Assembly (NCBI GenBank): GCA_051277445.1
Contig: JBNMQC010000012.1
Coordinates: forward strand, 1 to 32,078
Source of the DNA: Bermanella sp051277445
Lineage (GTDB): Bacteria > Pseudomonadota > Gammaproteobacteria > Pseudomonadales > Oceanobacteraceae
Direction: 5' to 3'
DNA: 32,078 bases
The notes below the pieces were generated by a model. The model worked only from the letters and a program-made list of their open reading frames with translations. It was not told where the DNA came from and ran no database searches. The position numbers and the translations under genes were made by a program. Below are positions 23,572 through 30,942 of this stretch, one piece after another; within the stretch, counting starts at the first letter, position 1; each line of letters begins with the position of its first letter.

Positions 23572-24945
23572 ATGCCCAACCGCCGTCGTACCAAAGCTTA
23601 CGTTATTGATACTAATGTTTTAATCCACGACCCCTCCGCTATATTTAATTTTGAAGAAAACCAAGTGGTCATCCCCATGACCGTCCTCGAAGAACTCGAC
23701 CACCTCAAACTTTCGAAATCCGGCGTTTCCATGGAATGCCGCCAAGCCATTCGCAACATAGACAAAATTTTAGGCGAAGCCAGTCCAGAGGAAATCAGCG
23801 ATGGTGTCGCCATGCCCGCCGCCGGTGAAAAGCACGGCTATTTAAGCGTATTGATGGATAAACCCGTTCAACAAAGCACGGTTTTACCCAATGATTTAAA
23901 CGACAACAAAATCATTAACAGTTTGATTTTTCTGCAGCAGCAACGCCCCAAAACCCAAATTGTCCTCGTCACCAAAGACATTAACATGCGCCTTAAGGCC
24001 CGAGGTTGCGGCATTGCTGCGGAGGATTATCACAATGATCAACTGGTCAGTGATATCGAATCCCTCACTAAAGGCTTTCACGAATTCAAAAACAGTTTTT
24101 GGGACACCATTAATAAAGTTGAAACGGCCCATGAGCCTGGTCGTACGGTGCACAAAATTGCGCGGGATGAACTGGGTAAAGACGTCTTTGTGAATCAATA
24201 CATCTTAGATGAACAAGGCTTTGTGGCCCGTATTTGTGACATGGACGAAAAAGTGGTGACACTTTGGGACCGCTCTCGAGACCACCTGATGCAGCAACAA
24301 GCATGGGGGCTGACTCCGCGAGATATTTATCAAGCCGTGGCACTGGATTTACTGTTGGACCCAGACATTCACCTAGTCAACCTCACAGGCTCCGCCGGTT
24401 CGGGTAAAACCATCTTAGCCTTAGCCGCCGCCATCGATATGACCGTCTCGCAAAATCGCTACACCCGAATCATTGCCACACGCAGTGTGCGCGGGCTCGA
24501 TGAAGACATCGGCTTCTTACCCGGCACAGAAGCCGAAAAAATGGAGCCTTGGTTAGGTGCCATCACCGATAACCTTGAAGCGTTGCACATGGAAGATGAA
24601 AGCACCCATGGCAGCATTGATTACATATTACAAAAAGTGCCGCTGCACTTTAAATCTCTTAACTACATACGTGGGCGCAGTTTCCAAAAAAGCCTGATCA
24701 TCATTGATGAAAGCCAAAACCTCACCCCTCACCAAATGAAGACCATCATCACTCGCGCAGGGGCTGGCTCTAAAGTGGTGTGCTTAGGTAACCTTGCGCA
24801 AATTGACACCCCGTACCTAAATGCCACCAGTTCTGGCCTCACCTATTTGAATGAGCGCTTTAAGGGCTTTTCACTGGGCGGCGGCATAGAACTGCAAGGG
24901 GTGCCAAGGTCAGCACTGGCGGAATACGCAGAAACCCACCTATAA
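23572..24945 (+). CDS. PIN-PhoH family ATPase/RNase
   Basis: A 457-residue protein with an N-terminal PIN domain (about 8-140; YVIDTNVLIHDP and EELDHLK, with acidic nuclease residues) joined to a PhoH ATPase domain. Walker A is GSAGSGKT near residues 273-280 and Walker B is LIIIDESQN near 374-382, followed by the GNLAQIDTP sensor motif near 406. The pair is the PhoH2 class, described as RNA helicase plus ribonuclease. AAGGAG lies six bases before the ATG. It is monocistronic; a 14-bp hairpin follows. The physiological target is unknown. Confidence 0.9.
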   Translation: MPNRRRTKAYVIDTNVLIHDPSAIFNFEENQVVIPMTVLEELDHLKLSKSGVSMECRQAIRNIDKILGEASPEEISDGVAMPAAGEKHGYLSVLMDKPVQQSTVLPNDLNDNKIINSLIFLQQQRPKTQIVLVTKDINMRLKARGCGIAAEDYHNDQLVSDIESLTKGFHEFKNSFWDTINKVETAHEPGRTVHKIARDELGKDVFVNQYILDEQGFVARICDMDEKVVTLWDRSRDHLMQQQAWGLTPRDIYQAVALDLLLDPDIHLVNLTGSAGSGKTILALAAAIDMTVSQNRYTRIIATRSVRGLDEDIGFLPGTEAEKMEPWLGAITDNLEALHMEDESTHGSIDYILQKVPLHFKSLNYIRGRSFQKSLIIIDESQNLTPHQMKTIITRAGAGSKVVCLGNLAQIDTPYLNATSSGLTYLNERFKGFSLGGGIELQGVPRSALAEYAETHL

Positions 24946-24958
24946 TCCTCAACCCTCA

Positions 24959-24991
24959 CACAGCCTATTTGCACACCGCAAGTAGGCTGTG
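24959..24991 (+). terminator. Long hairpin after the PhoH gene
   Basis: A 14-bp stem with one G-T pair (24959-24972 with 24978-24991) and a 5-base loop, 13 bases after the PhoH stop. No T-run follows, so it may stabilise the mRNA end or work as a weak terminator. Confidence 0.5.
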
Positions 24992-25067
24992 GCGAAAATG
25001 ACCCATTTGACGTATCGCCCTTCTTTACCTAGATTTTTAGTAGGTAACTATGCCAAGGATAATAAAT

Positions 25068-25484
25068 ATGAAGGGAATCTGGCTTCTTTTAGCCCTACTC
25101 AGTTCAAGCGCATTCGCAGCCGACGGCGAAGAGACCATTTACGAGTTATCCGTGTCCACAGACAGTAGCTGGACCAGTATCGAAATTCGTGATGATGCCG
25201 AATGGGTGAATGCCCCTCCTGGCAAAACCATCAGCGTGAATGGCCGCAGTGGCATTAAGTCTTACACCCTGTCCCCTAAAAAAATGCATTTACGCACCAT
25301 GGGTCGTGGTGACATCACCCTGAATTTATTCGTAAAGTCTAAAAATTCGGTTTTGGGTTTAGAGCTATGCAAAGGCAAGGCATCCAGTTACATCTGGGTG
25401 AAATCAACGCAAAGCAAACAGAAAAACGACACCAAACAAAAAGATTACTGCGAAAAAGCCGCTTTAGTGCTTCAGCTTCATTAA
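25068..25484 (+). CDS. Unknown small secreted protein
   Basis: A 138-residue exported protein from the ATG at 25068, which has AAGGA eight bases upstream; an in-frame ATG at 25050 would add six residues. The signal peptide (MKGIWLLLALLSSSAFA) is followed by a beta-rich domain with two cysteines near the C terminus (LCKG, DYCEK) that could form a disulfide. The C-terminal part is Lys/Gln-rich. I do not recognise a family. The gene is monocistronic and followed by a terminator. Confidence 0.65.
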   Translation: MKGIWLLLALLSSSAFAADGEETIYELSVSTDSSWTSIEIRDDAEWVNAPPGKTISVNGRSGIKSYTLSPKKMHLRTMGRGDITLNLFVKSKNSVLGLELCKGKASSYIWVKSTQSKQKNDTKQKDYCEKAALVLQLH

Positions 25485-25509
25485 TCCCACGCCCCACTTA
25501 AAACCATTA

Positions 25510-25531
25510 GCCCAGCCATGACTGGGCTTTT
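25510..25531 (+). terminator. Intrinsic terminator
   Basis: GCCCAG (25510-25515) pairs with CTGGGC (25522-25527), then TTTTA. It ends the secreted-protein gene. Confidence 0.7.
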
Positions 25532-25583
25532 ATTTGCCTCAAATCTAAGCGCTCACCTCTAGCTGAACTCAGTAACAAACCTA

Positions 25584-25635
25584 AACTATGAATATCAGCT
25601 ATCAACATAAGCTGTGAACATGAGCTATGAATCCA
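25584..25635. repeat. Four degenerate 13-base tandem repeats
   Basis: Four adjacent 13-mers with consensus ARCTATGAACATM: 25584-25596, 25597-25609, 25610-25622 and 25623-25635. The pairs differ at two to five positions. They sit between two convergent genes and outside both terminators, so a mini-satellite without a regulatory role is the simplest reading. Confidence 0.6.
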
Positions 25636-25663
25636 GTTTTGCGGTGATACCTAAACTCAAGGC

Positions 25664-25691
25664 AAAAAAAAGCCAAGAACATATCTTGGCT
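25664..25691 (-). terminator. Intrinsic terminator of the minus-strand gene
   Basis: An 8-bp stem (25671-25678 with 25684-25691) preceded on the plus strand by a run of A residues, which gives a T-run on the minus strand just after the gene ending at 25723. Confidence 0.8.
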
Positions 25692-25722
25692 TGTTTGTAC
25701 TGACTGCACCTAAACGCGAGGG

Positions 25723-26052
25723 TTAAGCCGTTGGGGTGATATTTTTAACCACGCGAGCGGTGAAATACACCACCCCATCTTTAAGGTCTGACACTTCAAT
25801 TTGGTTTTGACCAAAAGGCGAGAGTTTCACAGAACTGATGGCTAAACCTTGAGCACTGATGAGATTGCGATCCACATCGTTAAAGTGTGGGTGCATAAAA
25901 GCAAAGCTTTGACGCTCGTTATCGCGCTCTAAGGTGACCACAAGTTGTGGGTCGGCTAATTCATTGCCACGGTAGTAGTTTACATAGCTCACTTCGAATG
26001 ACGCATCGAATTGAAACAGTACCTGTGCGCTTTGCTGCTTGCTTAGACTCAT
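25723..26052 (-). CDS. Unknown small beta-rich protein
   Basis: A 109-residue soluble protein started at the ATG at 26052, with an AGGTTG a few bases upstream; a TTG at 26061 is an alternative. It is predicted mostly beta (VLFQFDASFEVSYVNYY; SVKLSPFGQNQIEVSDL), without signal peptide or membrane segment. I do not recognise a family. It is monocistronic with its own terminator. Confidence 0.6.
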   Translation of the reverse strand: MSLSKQQSAQVLFQFDASFEVSYVNYYRGNELADPQLVVTLERDNERQSFAFMHPHFNDVDRNLISAQGLAISSVKLSPFGQNQIEVSDLKDGVVYFTARVVKNITPTA

Positions 26053-26426
26053 ATTAATCAACCTAGTAAATGAAACCCTATATTAAATATCTAGTCCGGT
26101 TTAACTCGGTTTGCAAAGACAAGCCCTATAAAATCTAACAAATAATTAAAGCTTCAATACTTATAGCTAATTCAGCTAAATTCTTATGGCGACTTGCCTT
26201 GATATTCTTAAAATCCTATTCACTCCCTGAAAAGTGTGACATCTTCATTAAACACCATGCCTTATTCACTTAATAGATAAAAAATAGACACAACCCGTCA
26301 ATTATTGAATAACTATAAAATATTGCGAAAAAGGTCTAAAACACCGCGACATTCGTACAAGGTGATAATTAACGATAAAAATACGCTATTGTTATCAAAG
26401 CAATAACGACATAAGTGGAGCGATTC
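26053..26426. other. AT-rich intergenic region of about 370 bases
   Basis: Divergent upstream region of the small beta-rich protein gene and the DUF523-DUF1722 gene. It is AT-rich throughout and holds TATAAAAT-type stretches near 26312, but I cannot assign a promoter with confidence and see no gene or strong hairpin. Confidence 0.4.
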
Positions 26427-27386
26427 ATGGGCATCAAGGTTGGCATCAGTGCTTGTTTACTGGGCGAGCAAGTTCGTTACAACGGCGGACATAAACGTTC
26501 GCGTTATTTACAAGATGTTCTATCTAAGTATTTCGATTACACCCCACTGTGCCCTGAAATGGGGATTGGACTGGGCGTACCAAGACAACCCATTCGTTTG
26601 ATCACCACATCGGGCAACAACGAAACCGGTATCGAAGCGGCACTCAGTGATGACAACAATGTGCGCTTTACCCAACAACTCAAAGATTATGCAAAACAAC
26701 AGGCTGCTCAACTGAGTGATGCCAGCGGCTATGTATTTATGCAAAAAAGCCCTAGTTGCGGTTACACACGCGTAAAGCTGTACCATGAAAATGGCAACCC
26801 ACTTGAAGTCTCGCAAGGCATTTACGCGGCTGAGCTAGACCGTTTATTGCCTTTAATGCCCAAAGAAGAAGCTGGCCGCTTAAGCGATGCCATGATCCGC
26901 GAAAACTTCATTACCCGTGTGATGGCTTACCATGATTGGCAACACTCTGTGGCCTACGAATTGACCCCGCAGGCATTGCTGGATTTTCATGTGCGCTATA
27001 AATACTTACTCATGGCGCATCACATTCAAAGCTATCAAACTCTGGGCAAAATGCTCAGTAACCTTAAGGCAAAACCATTAGGCGAAATTGCGTTAGATTA
27101 CATCACTGAATTTATGCAGGCGTTAAAGCACATCGCCAATCGTAAAAAGAACACCAATGTGCTGCAGCACCTACAGGGTTACCTGAAAAACGATTTAGAC
27201 AAGGACGAAAAACAAGAGATGTTAGACTTGGTTAACCAGTACCGCACTGGGCTGGTTCCCATCGTGGTGCCGCTCACCCTGCTGAATCATCACATCAAAA
27301 AGCACACGGATGATGATAACTATCTGCGCAAACAAAAATACCTAAACCCCCATCCATATGAATTGGGTTTACGTAACGCCATCTAA
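26427..27386 (+). CDS. DUF523-DUF1722 protein, TudS-like Fe-S enzyme
   Basis: A 319-residue protein started at the ATG at 26427 (GTGGAG six to seven bases upstream); a GTG at 26415 is less likely. Residues about 1-150 are DUF523, with the three invariant cysteines that in the related thiouracil desulfidase TudS hold a [4Fe-4S] cluster: C10 (ISACLLG), C42 (LCPEMG) and C111 (KSPSCG). Residues about 190-310 are DUF1722 (YbgA type), containing YKYLLMAHH and PLTLLNHHIKKH. In other bacteria this two-domain protein is often encoded near photolyase genes. Here none is seen nearby. A sulfur-removal reaction on a nucleobase is inference from the DUF523 half; the role of the DUF1722 half is unknown. Confidence 0.85.
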   Translation: MGIKVGISACLLGEQVRYNGGHKRSRYLQDVLSKYFDYTPLCPEMGIGLGVPRQPIRLITTSGNNETGIEAALSDDNNVRFTQQLKDYAKQQAAQLSDASGYVFMQKSPSCGYTRVKLYHENGNPLEVSQGIYAAELDRLLPLMPKEEAGRLSDAMIRENFITRVMAYHDWQHSVAYELTPQALLDFHVRYKYLLMAHHIQSYQTLGKMLSNLKAKPLGEIALDYITEFMQALKHIANRKKNTNVLQHLQGYLKNDLDKDEKQEMLDLVNQYRTGLVPIVVPLTLLNHHIKKHTDDDNYLRKQKYLNPHPYELGLRNAI

Positions 27387-27409
27387 TTAATGAAATATTT
27401 ATGAAGCCG

Positions 27410-27441
27410 CCAGCAGGACGTTCTTTCCTTGCTGGTTTTTT
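27410..27441 (+). terminator. Intrinsic terminator
   Basis: CCAGCA and TGCTGG pair (27410-27415 with about 27430-27435), helped by GG/CC, then six T residues. It separates the DUF523 gene from the receptor gene that follows. Confidence 0.75.
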
Positions 27442-27483
27442 GTTACAGTCTGCGCAAAATAAAAACATAGCAGGGTCGCTATT

Positions 27484-29550
27484 ATGAACCGCTCTTTAAT
27501 CTACACCTTTATCTCATTGGCTGGGATGACATCTTTAAGCTTCGCCGAGCAAGTGGACACCGACAAAGACGTGGCCGAGCTTTCCACGATTAACGTTAGC
27601 GGTCGCGAAGTGAAAGGCCCAGAAATCACCACTGAAAAGCTTCTCAAAATTCCAGGTGCTGGTAACGACCCACTCAAAGCCATCGAAGCCCTACCTGGTG
27701 TGGTTTTAGGTGGTTTTGGCCCATTTAGTGTGCCCGCGGTGCGAGGTTCAAACCCCAATGACAATACCTACATTACCGACTTCATTCCTGTGGGGTACGT
27801 GTTTCACAATGATGGCGGCAGTACTTACAACGATAATCTCATTGAAGACTTCAGCCTAAAAGCCGGCGCTTGGGGCCCAGAGTACAGCAATGCCATTGGT
27901 GCGGTACTGGCTACAAAATTACGCGACCCTTACCAAGAGTCCATTCATTCCACGATTGACCTGAGTTTTCTTAGGGCCGGAGCCTTGGTTGAAGGGGCCG
28001 TCTCTGAAGACAGTGCGTTTTATCTATCCTATCGTCAAAGCTTGCTTGAGTTCTATGTGGATAACTTCGTCGATGAAGACGAATTAAAATTCACCGAAGT
28101 ACCTAAGAACAGCGATTATCAATTTAAATACCAATGGCGCATCGACCCTGTTTCTAACCTCAGGTTTGTTGCCAATGGCGCACAAGACAGCGTGGGGATT
28201 GAATTTGGTCCTGAATCTGACGACCTAGAGCGCGAGCCGGGCTTAGCCGGAGGGCTGGGAGCAGAAACCTATTATCATAGCCAAGGAATTCTGTATGACA
28301 CTGTGCTAGCCGGTGGCACGTCCACCATACTCTCGGTGAGCCGCAAAGAAGAAGATGTGAGTTTCGCCATTGGCAGCTTGTTTGATTTGGACGCCATTAA
28401 CTACGAATACCGCTTTAAAAATTACTACAACACCCCGCTCATCAACGGCGACACCATTCGTTACGGCGTGGACCTCAGCACCACCAAAATTGAGTACACC
28501 GCCAGCGGCTTATATTCTGCTTGTAACTCAGACGTTGGAGACAAGTGTCCACCTGCATCCTTGGGCACCCCTTTTGATAACGAAGACTCTTTAACCATTA
28601 ACGGCCTGTATACGTTTGTGGCCTATGACTGGCTAGCCACCCCGGATTGGGAAGTGACCCTTGGCCTTGGGAACAGCTACAACGACTTTAACCAAGAGCA
28701 ACTGATTCAACCGCGTATATCGAGCCGTTACGCATTGAACGATGCTTGGACACTGACCGGAGCCATTGGCCGACACAGCCAGTTTATTCGTGAGTTTCGC
28801 TTTATTGCTGAAGAACTGGGCAACCCCGACTTAAAACAACCGGATGCTCTGCATTATGTGGTGGGCTTTGAGCATCAGCTAGATGATTCTCTGAGCACCA
28901 AACTAGAAGTCTACTACAAGGACATTGATAACCTTGTGGCAGCAAATGAAAACTATGACCCAGTTAACCCTTCACCTGCTGAGCCAGCGTATCTGAATAT
29001 TGCCAATGGCGAAGCCTATGGTTTAGAGCTGTTAATTAATAAAAATCTCACCGATAAATGGTATGGCTGGTTAAGTGTCGCCTACAGTAAAACCAAGCGG
29101 AACAATGAAGTCACCAAGCAATCCATTGATTACGAGCTGGACCGCCCATGGGTGGTCAATCTAGTTGCCACCTATCAAAAAAATGAAAAAACCTCGTATG
29201 GCTTTAAATGGCGCTATCAAAGCGGCAGCTTGGTTACGCCAATCAATGGTGCCGTGCCATATGATGTAAATGGTGATGTCATCGACCCAGCACCAGCTTC
29301 CTCTGATGATGCTTATATCTACGACCCAATCGAAGGTAAGCCCAACTCAGAACGTCTATCCGCGTACCACCGCTTAGACTTCAGGCTGGATCATGATTTG
29401 TCAGACCGCAGCACCTTATATTTTGAAATCATCAATCTATATAACCGGGCTAACGTTAGCGATTACAGCTATAACAAGGACTACACAGAAAGAGAAGACG
29501 TCACATCGTTACCGACCATCTTCTCGGTTGGAGCAAAACTGGTATTTTGA
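27484..29550 (+). CDS. TonB-dependent outer-membrane receptor
   Basis: A 688-residue outer-membrane receptor: signal peptide (cleavage after SFA near 21), a possible TonB-box-like segment (ELSTINVSG, about 32-40), a plug domain (about 45-150; ALPGVVL, PAVRGSNPNDNTYITD) and a beta-barrel to the C-terminal F (VGAKLVF). The plug is shorter than usual and lacks an N-terminal signalling domain, so it probably does not control a sigma factor. AGGG precedes the ATG. No binding-protein, ABC-transporter or TonB gene is adjacent, so the ligand, which could be an iron complex, vitamin or glycan, is unknown. Confidence 0.88.
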   Translation: MNRSLIYTFISLAGMTSLSFAEQVDTDKDVAELSTINVSGREVKGPEITTEKLLKIPGAGNDPLKAIEALPGVVLGGFGPFSVPAVRGSNPNDNTYITDFIPVGYVFHNDGGSTYNDNLIEDFSLKAGAWGPEYSNAIGAVLATKLRDPYQESIHSTIDLSFLRAGALVEGAVSEDSAFYLSYRQSLLEFYVDNFVDEDELKFTEVPKNSDYQFKYQWRIDPVSNLRFVANGAQDSVGIEFGPESDDLEREPGLAGGLGAETYYHSQGILYDTVLAGGTSTILSVSRKEEDVSFAIGSLFDLDAINYEYRFKNYYNTPLINGDTIRYGVDLSTTKIEYTASGLYSACNSDVGDKCPPASLGTPFDNEDSLTINGLYTFVAYDWLATPDWEVTLGLGNSYNDFNQEQLIQPRISSRYALNDAWTLTGAIGRHSQFIREFRFIAEELGNPDLKQPDALHYVVGFEHQLDDSLSTKLEVYYKDIDNLVAANENYDPVNPSPAEPAYLNIANGEAYGLELLINKNLTDKWYGWLSVAYSKTKRNNEVTKQSIDYELDRPWVVNLVATYQKNEKTSYGFKWRYQSGSLVTPINGAVPYDVNGDVIDPAPASSDDAYIYDPIEGKPNSERLSAYHRLDFRLDHDLSDRSTLYFEIINLYNRANVSDYSYNKDYTEREDVTSLPTIFSVGAKLVF

Positions 29551-29575
29551 TTCTGAGATATTAGATAATTTGTAA

Positions 29576-29636
29576 GGTGGGCATTGCCCACCGACAGAAA
29601 TGACACATAACCACCCTACGACTCGCGCCCGCGAGT
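29576..29636. repeat. Two adjacent GC-rich palindromes
   Basis: GGTGGGC (29576-29582) pairs with GCCCACC (29586-29592), and ACTCGCG (29621-29627) with CGCGAGT (29630-29636). They lie between the convergent receptor and NIT-like genes. The first recalls a dispersed GGTGGGCATTGCCCACC-type element common in some proteobacterial spacers; neither has a T-run. Confidence 0.5.
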
Positions 29637-29642
29637 GAATGA

Positions 29643-30506
29643 TTAACGGCTCACCCAAGCCTGCATGCGAATATCCATACTTAAGCGTAATAAACGCAGG
29701 CCTTCGTTCATCACGTTATAATGGGCATCGATAATTTGCGTACTCAACGTAAAAATTTCATCGGCACTGGTGACGATCTCACGACCGCTTAACAAGTCAT
29801 GCATAACAATACCAGTGAGTCGCTCTAATTTGGGCTCACATAACAGAGCATCAATGAGCGATGACGTAATCTCTAACGCTTCTTGGCTTAAATGCTGGGC
29901 TTGCTGCTTCACTTTGATTTGCTGTTTTTGCAACTGACCCATGAGGAATCGCAAGCGCATTTCACAGGCATCATCCATCACCCCAACAACGGCAGTAGAC
30001 GTACCCAATGCGCGAATTTGCCCCAGCAACTCAATGAAAGACGGCACATCATTGAGTACATAATGATTCAAAGCTTGGTGCTGTGAACCGGTCTCTATTA
30101 GGTCTTCCACCTTATTACCCAGCACTGAAATATAACTCAGCAACTGCTTAACCAAGTGGCTGTGCAGCTCAAAGTTCTCAATGATCTCATCTTGGCGCCA
30201 CTGCAAATGCACGGTTTGCCATGCATTGCAGATGTCTTCCCATTGGCGTGAGTCAATTACCTCTAGGCATTCTTGTTGTTGGCGTTCTAATTCTTTAAAA
30301 CGTGAATTCACTTCCCGAGCCAACACCCGCGTTTTACTTTCAAAAAACGGATTACCTGCAAGGGCCGCATTGGTTGCCGCACGATGCTGCTGCACCACGC
30401 GCACTTGTTCAAATAGGGATTTAACTAAATCTAACGCCTTGATGCGCAATTGCTGATTTTGGTGCAATGCGGCCAGGTTACTCATATCGACTTCGGCGCT
30501 GTACAT
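29643..30506 (-). CDS. NIT-like helical protein, function unknown
   Basis: A 287-residue soluble, helical protein. I take the ATG at 30506, which has GTGAAG six bases upstream; a GTG at 30518 would add four residues. The N-terminal third (QQHRAATNAALAGNPFFES region) recalls the nitrate/nitrite-sensing NIT domain, whose ligand site lies in such a QxxR helix, but the likeness is short. There is no signal peptide, membrane segment or output domain, unlike most NIT proteins, which sit in histidine kinases, chemoreceptors or antiterminators. A role as a stand-alone sensor is speculative. Confidence 0.55.
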   Translation of the reverse strand: MYSAEVDMSNLAALHQNQQLRIKALDLVKSLFEQVRVVQQHRAATNAALAGNPFFESKTRVLAREVNSRFKELERQQQECLEVIDSRQWEDICNAWQTVHLQWRQDEIIENFELHSHLVKQLLSYISVLGNKVEDLIETGSQHQALNHYVLNDVPSFIELLGQIRALGTSTAVVGVMDDACEMRLRFLMGQLQKQQIKVKQQAQHLSQEALEITSSLIDALLCEPKLERLTGIVMHDLLSGREIVTSADEIFTLSTQIIDAHYNVMNEGLRLLRLSMDIRMQAWVSR

Positions 30507-30942
30507 AGGCTGCTTCACTTTTGTGCCACTTTAAATAAATGATATTTACATTTAGCAATCCCCGTACCAATATTATATTCAAGCAAAATCAACTGCTTAA
30601 GCCTAGATTAAAAGCTCTAATCCACTCCGCCGCCCTACCTTTGTGCACAGGAGCCTCAAAAGACAGCACGAATTTAATGCGTATTTCGTCTAATCTTTTG
30701 ATTGCACCAAAAGATAGCGGCACACCCTACTCGAGAAAACACCTAGAAAACCATCTTTGTCATAGATTAATGAGCCCATTTTAAATAGTGAGTCAAAACC
30801 GTCTGAAATAAATTTATTCATAACACTGTGATTAGCTTACGTTCATTGCTAAAACCAAATAACAGGCAAAAAAAAGCGCACCCCAGCTAAGCTAAGGTGC
30901 GCACAAGAGACAACTTGTTTAAAACATTTCTATAAGTTCAAA
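30507..30942. other. Intergenic region of about 430 bases
   Basis: Lies upstream of the NIT-like gene and downstream of the FadL-family gene, both on the minus strand. It contains an inverted repeat (ATCTTTTG at 30693-30700 with CAAAAGAT at 30708-30715) and the FadL terminator. A plus-strand frame at 30539-30784 has no supporting signals. Confidence 0.45.
30868..30902 (-). terminator. Intrinsic terminator of the FadL-family gene
   Basis: GCGCACC (30876-30882) pairs with GGTGCGC (30896-30902), and the plus-strand A-run at 30868-30875 gives a T-run on the minus strand. Confidence 0.85.

Noticed and set aside
23366..23623. Plus-strand 85-codon frame ahead of the PhoH gene
   Set aside because: It overlaps the start of the PhoH gene in another frame and has low-complexity Lys-rich content with no conserved character.
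25584..25635. CRISPR array
   Set aside because: Repeats are 13 bases, adjacent and degenerate, with no spacers.
30539..30784. Plus-strand 81-codon frame in the 30.5-30.9 kb spacer
   Set aside because: No ribosome-binding site or protein features; the region is more likely the leader of the minus-strand gene.
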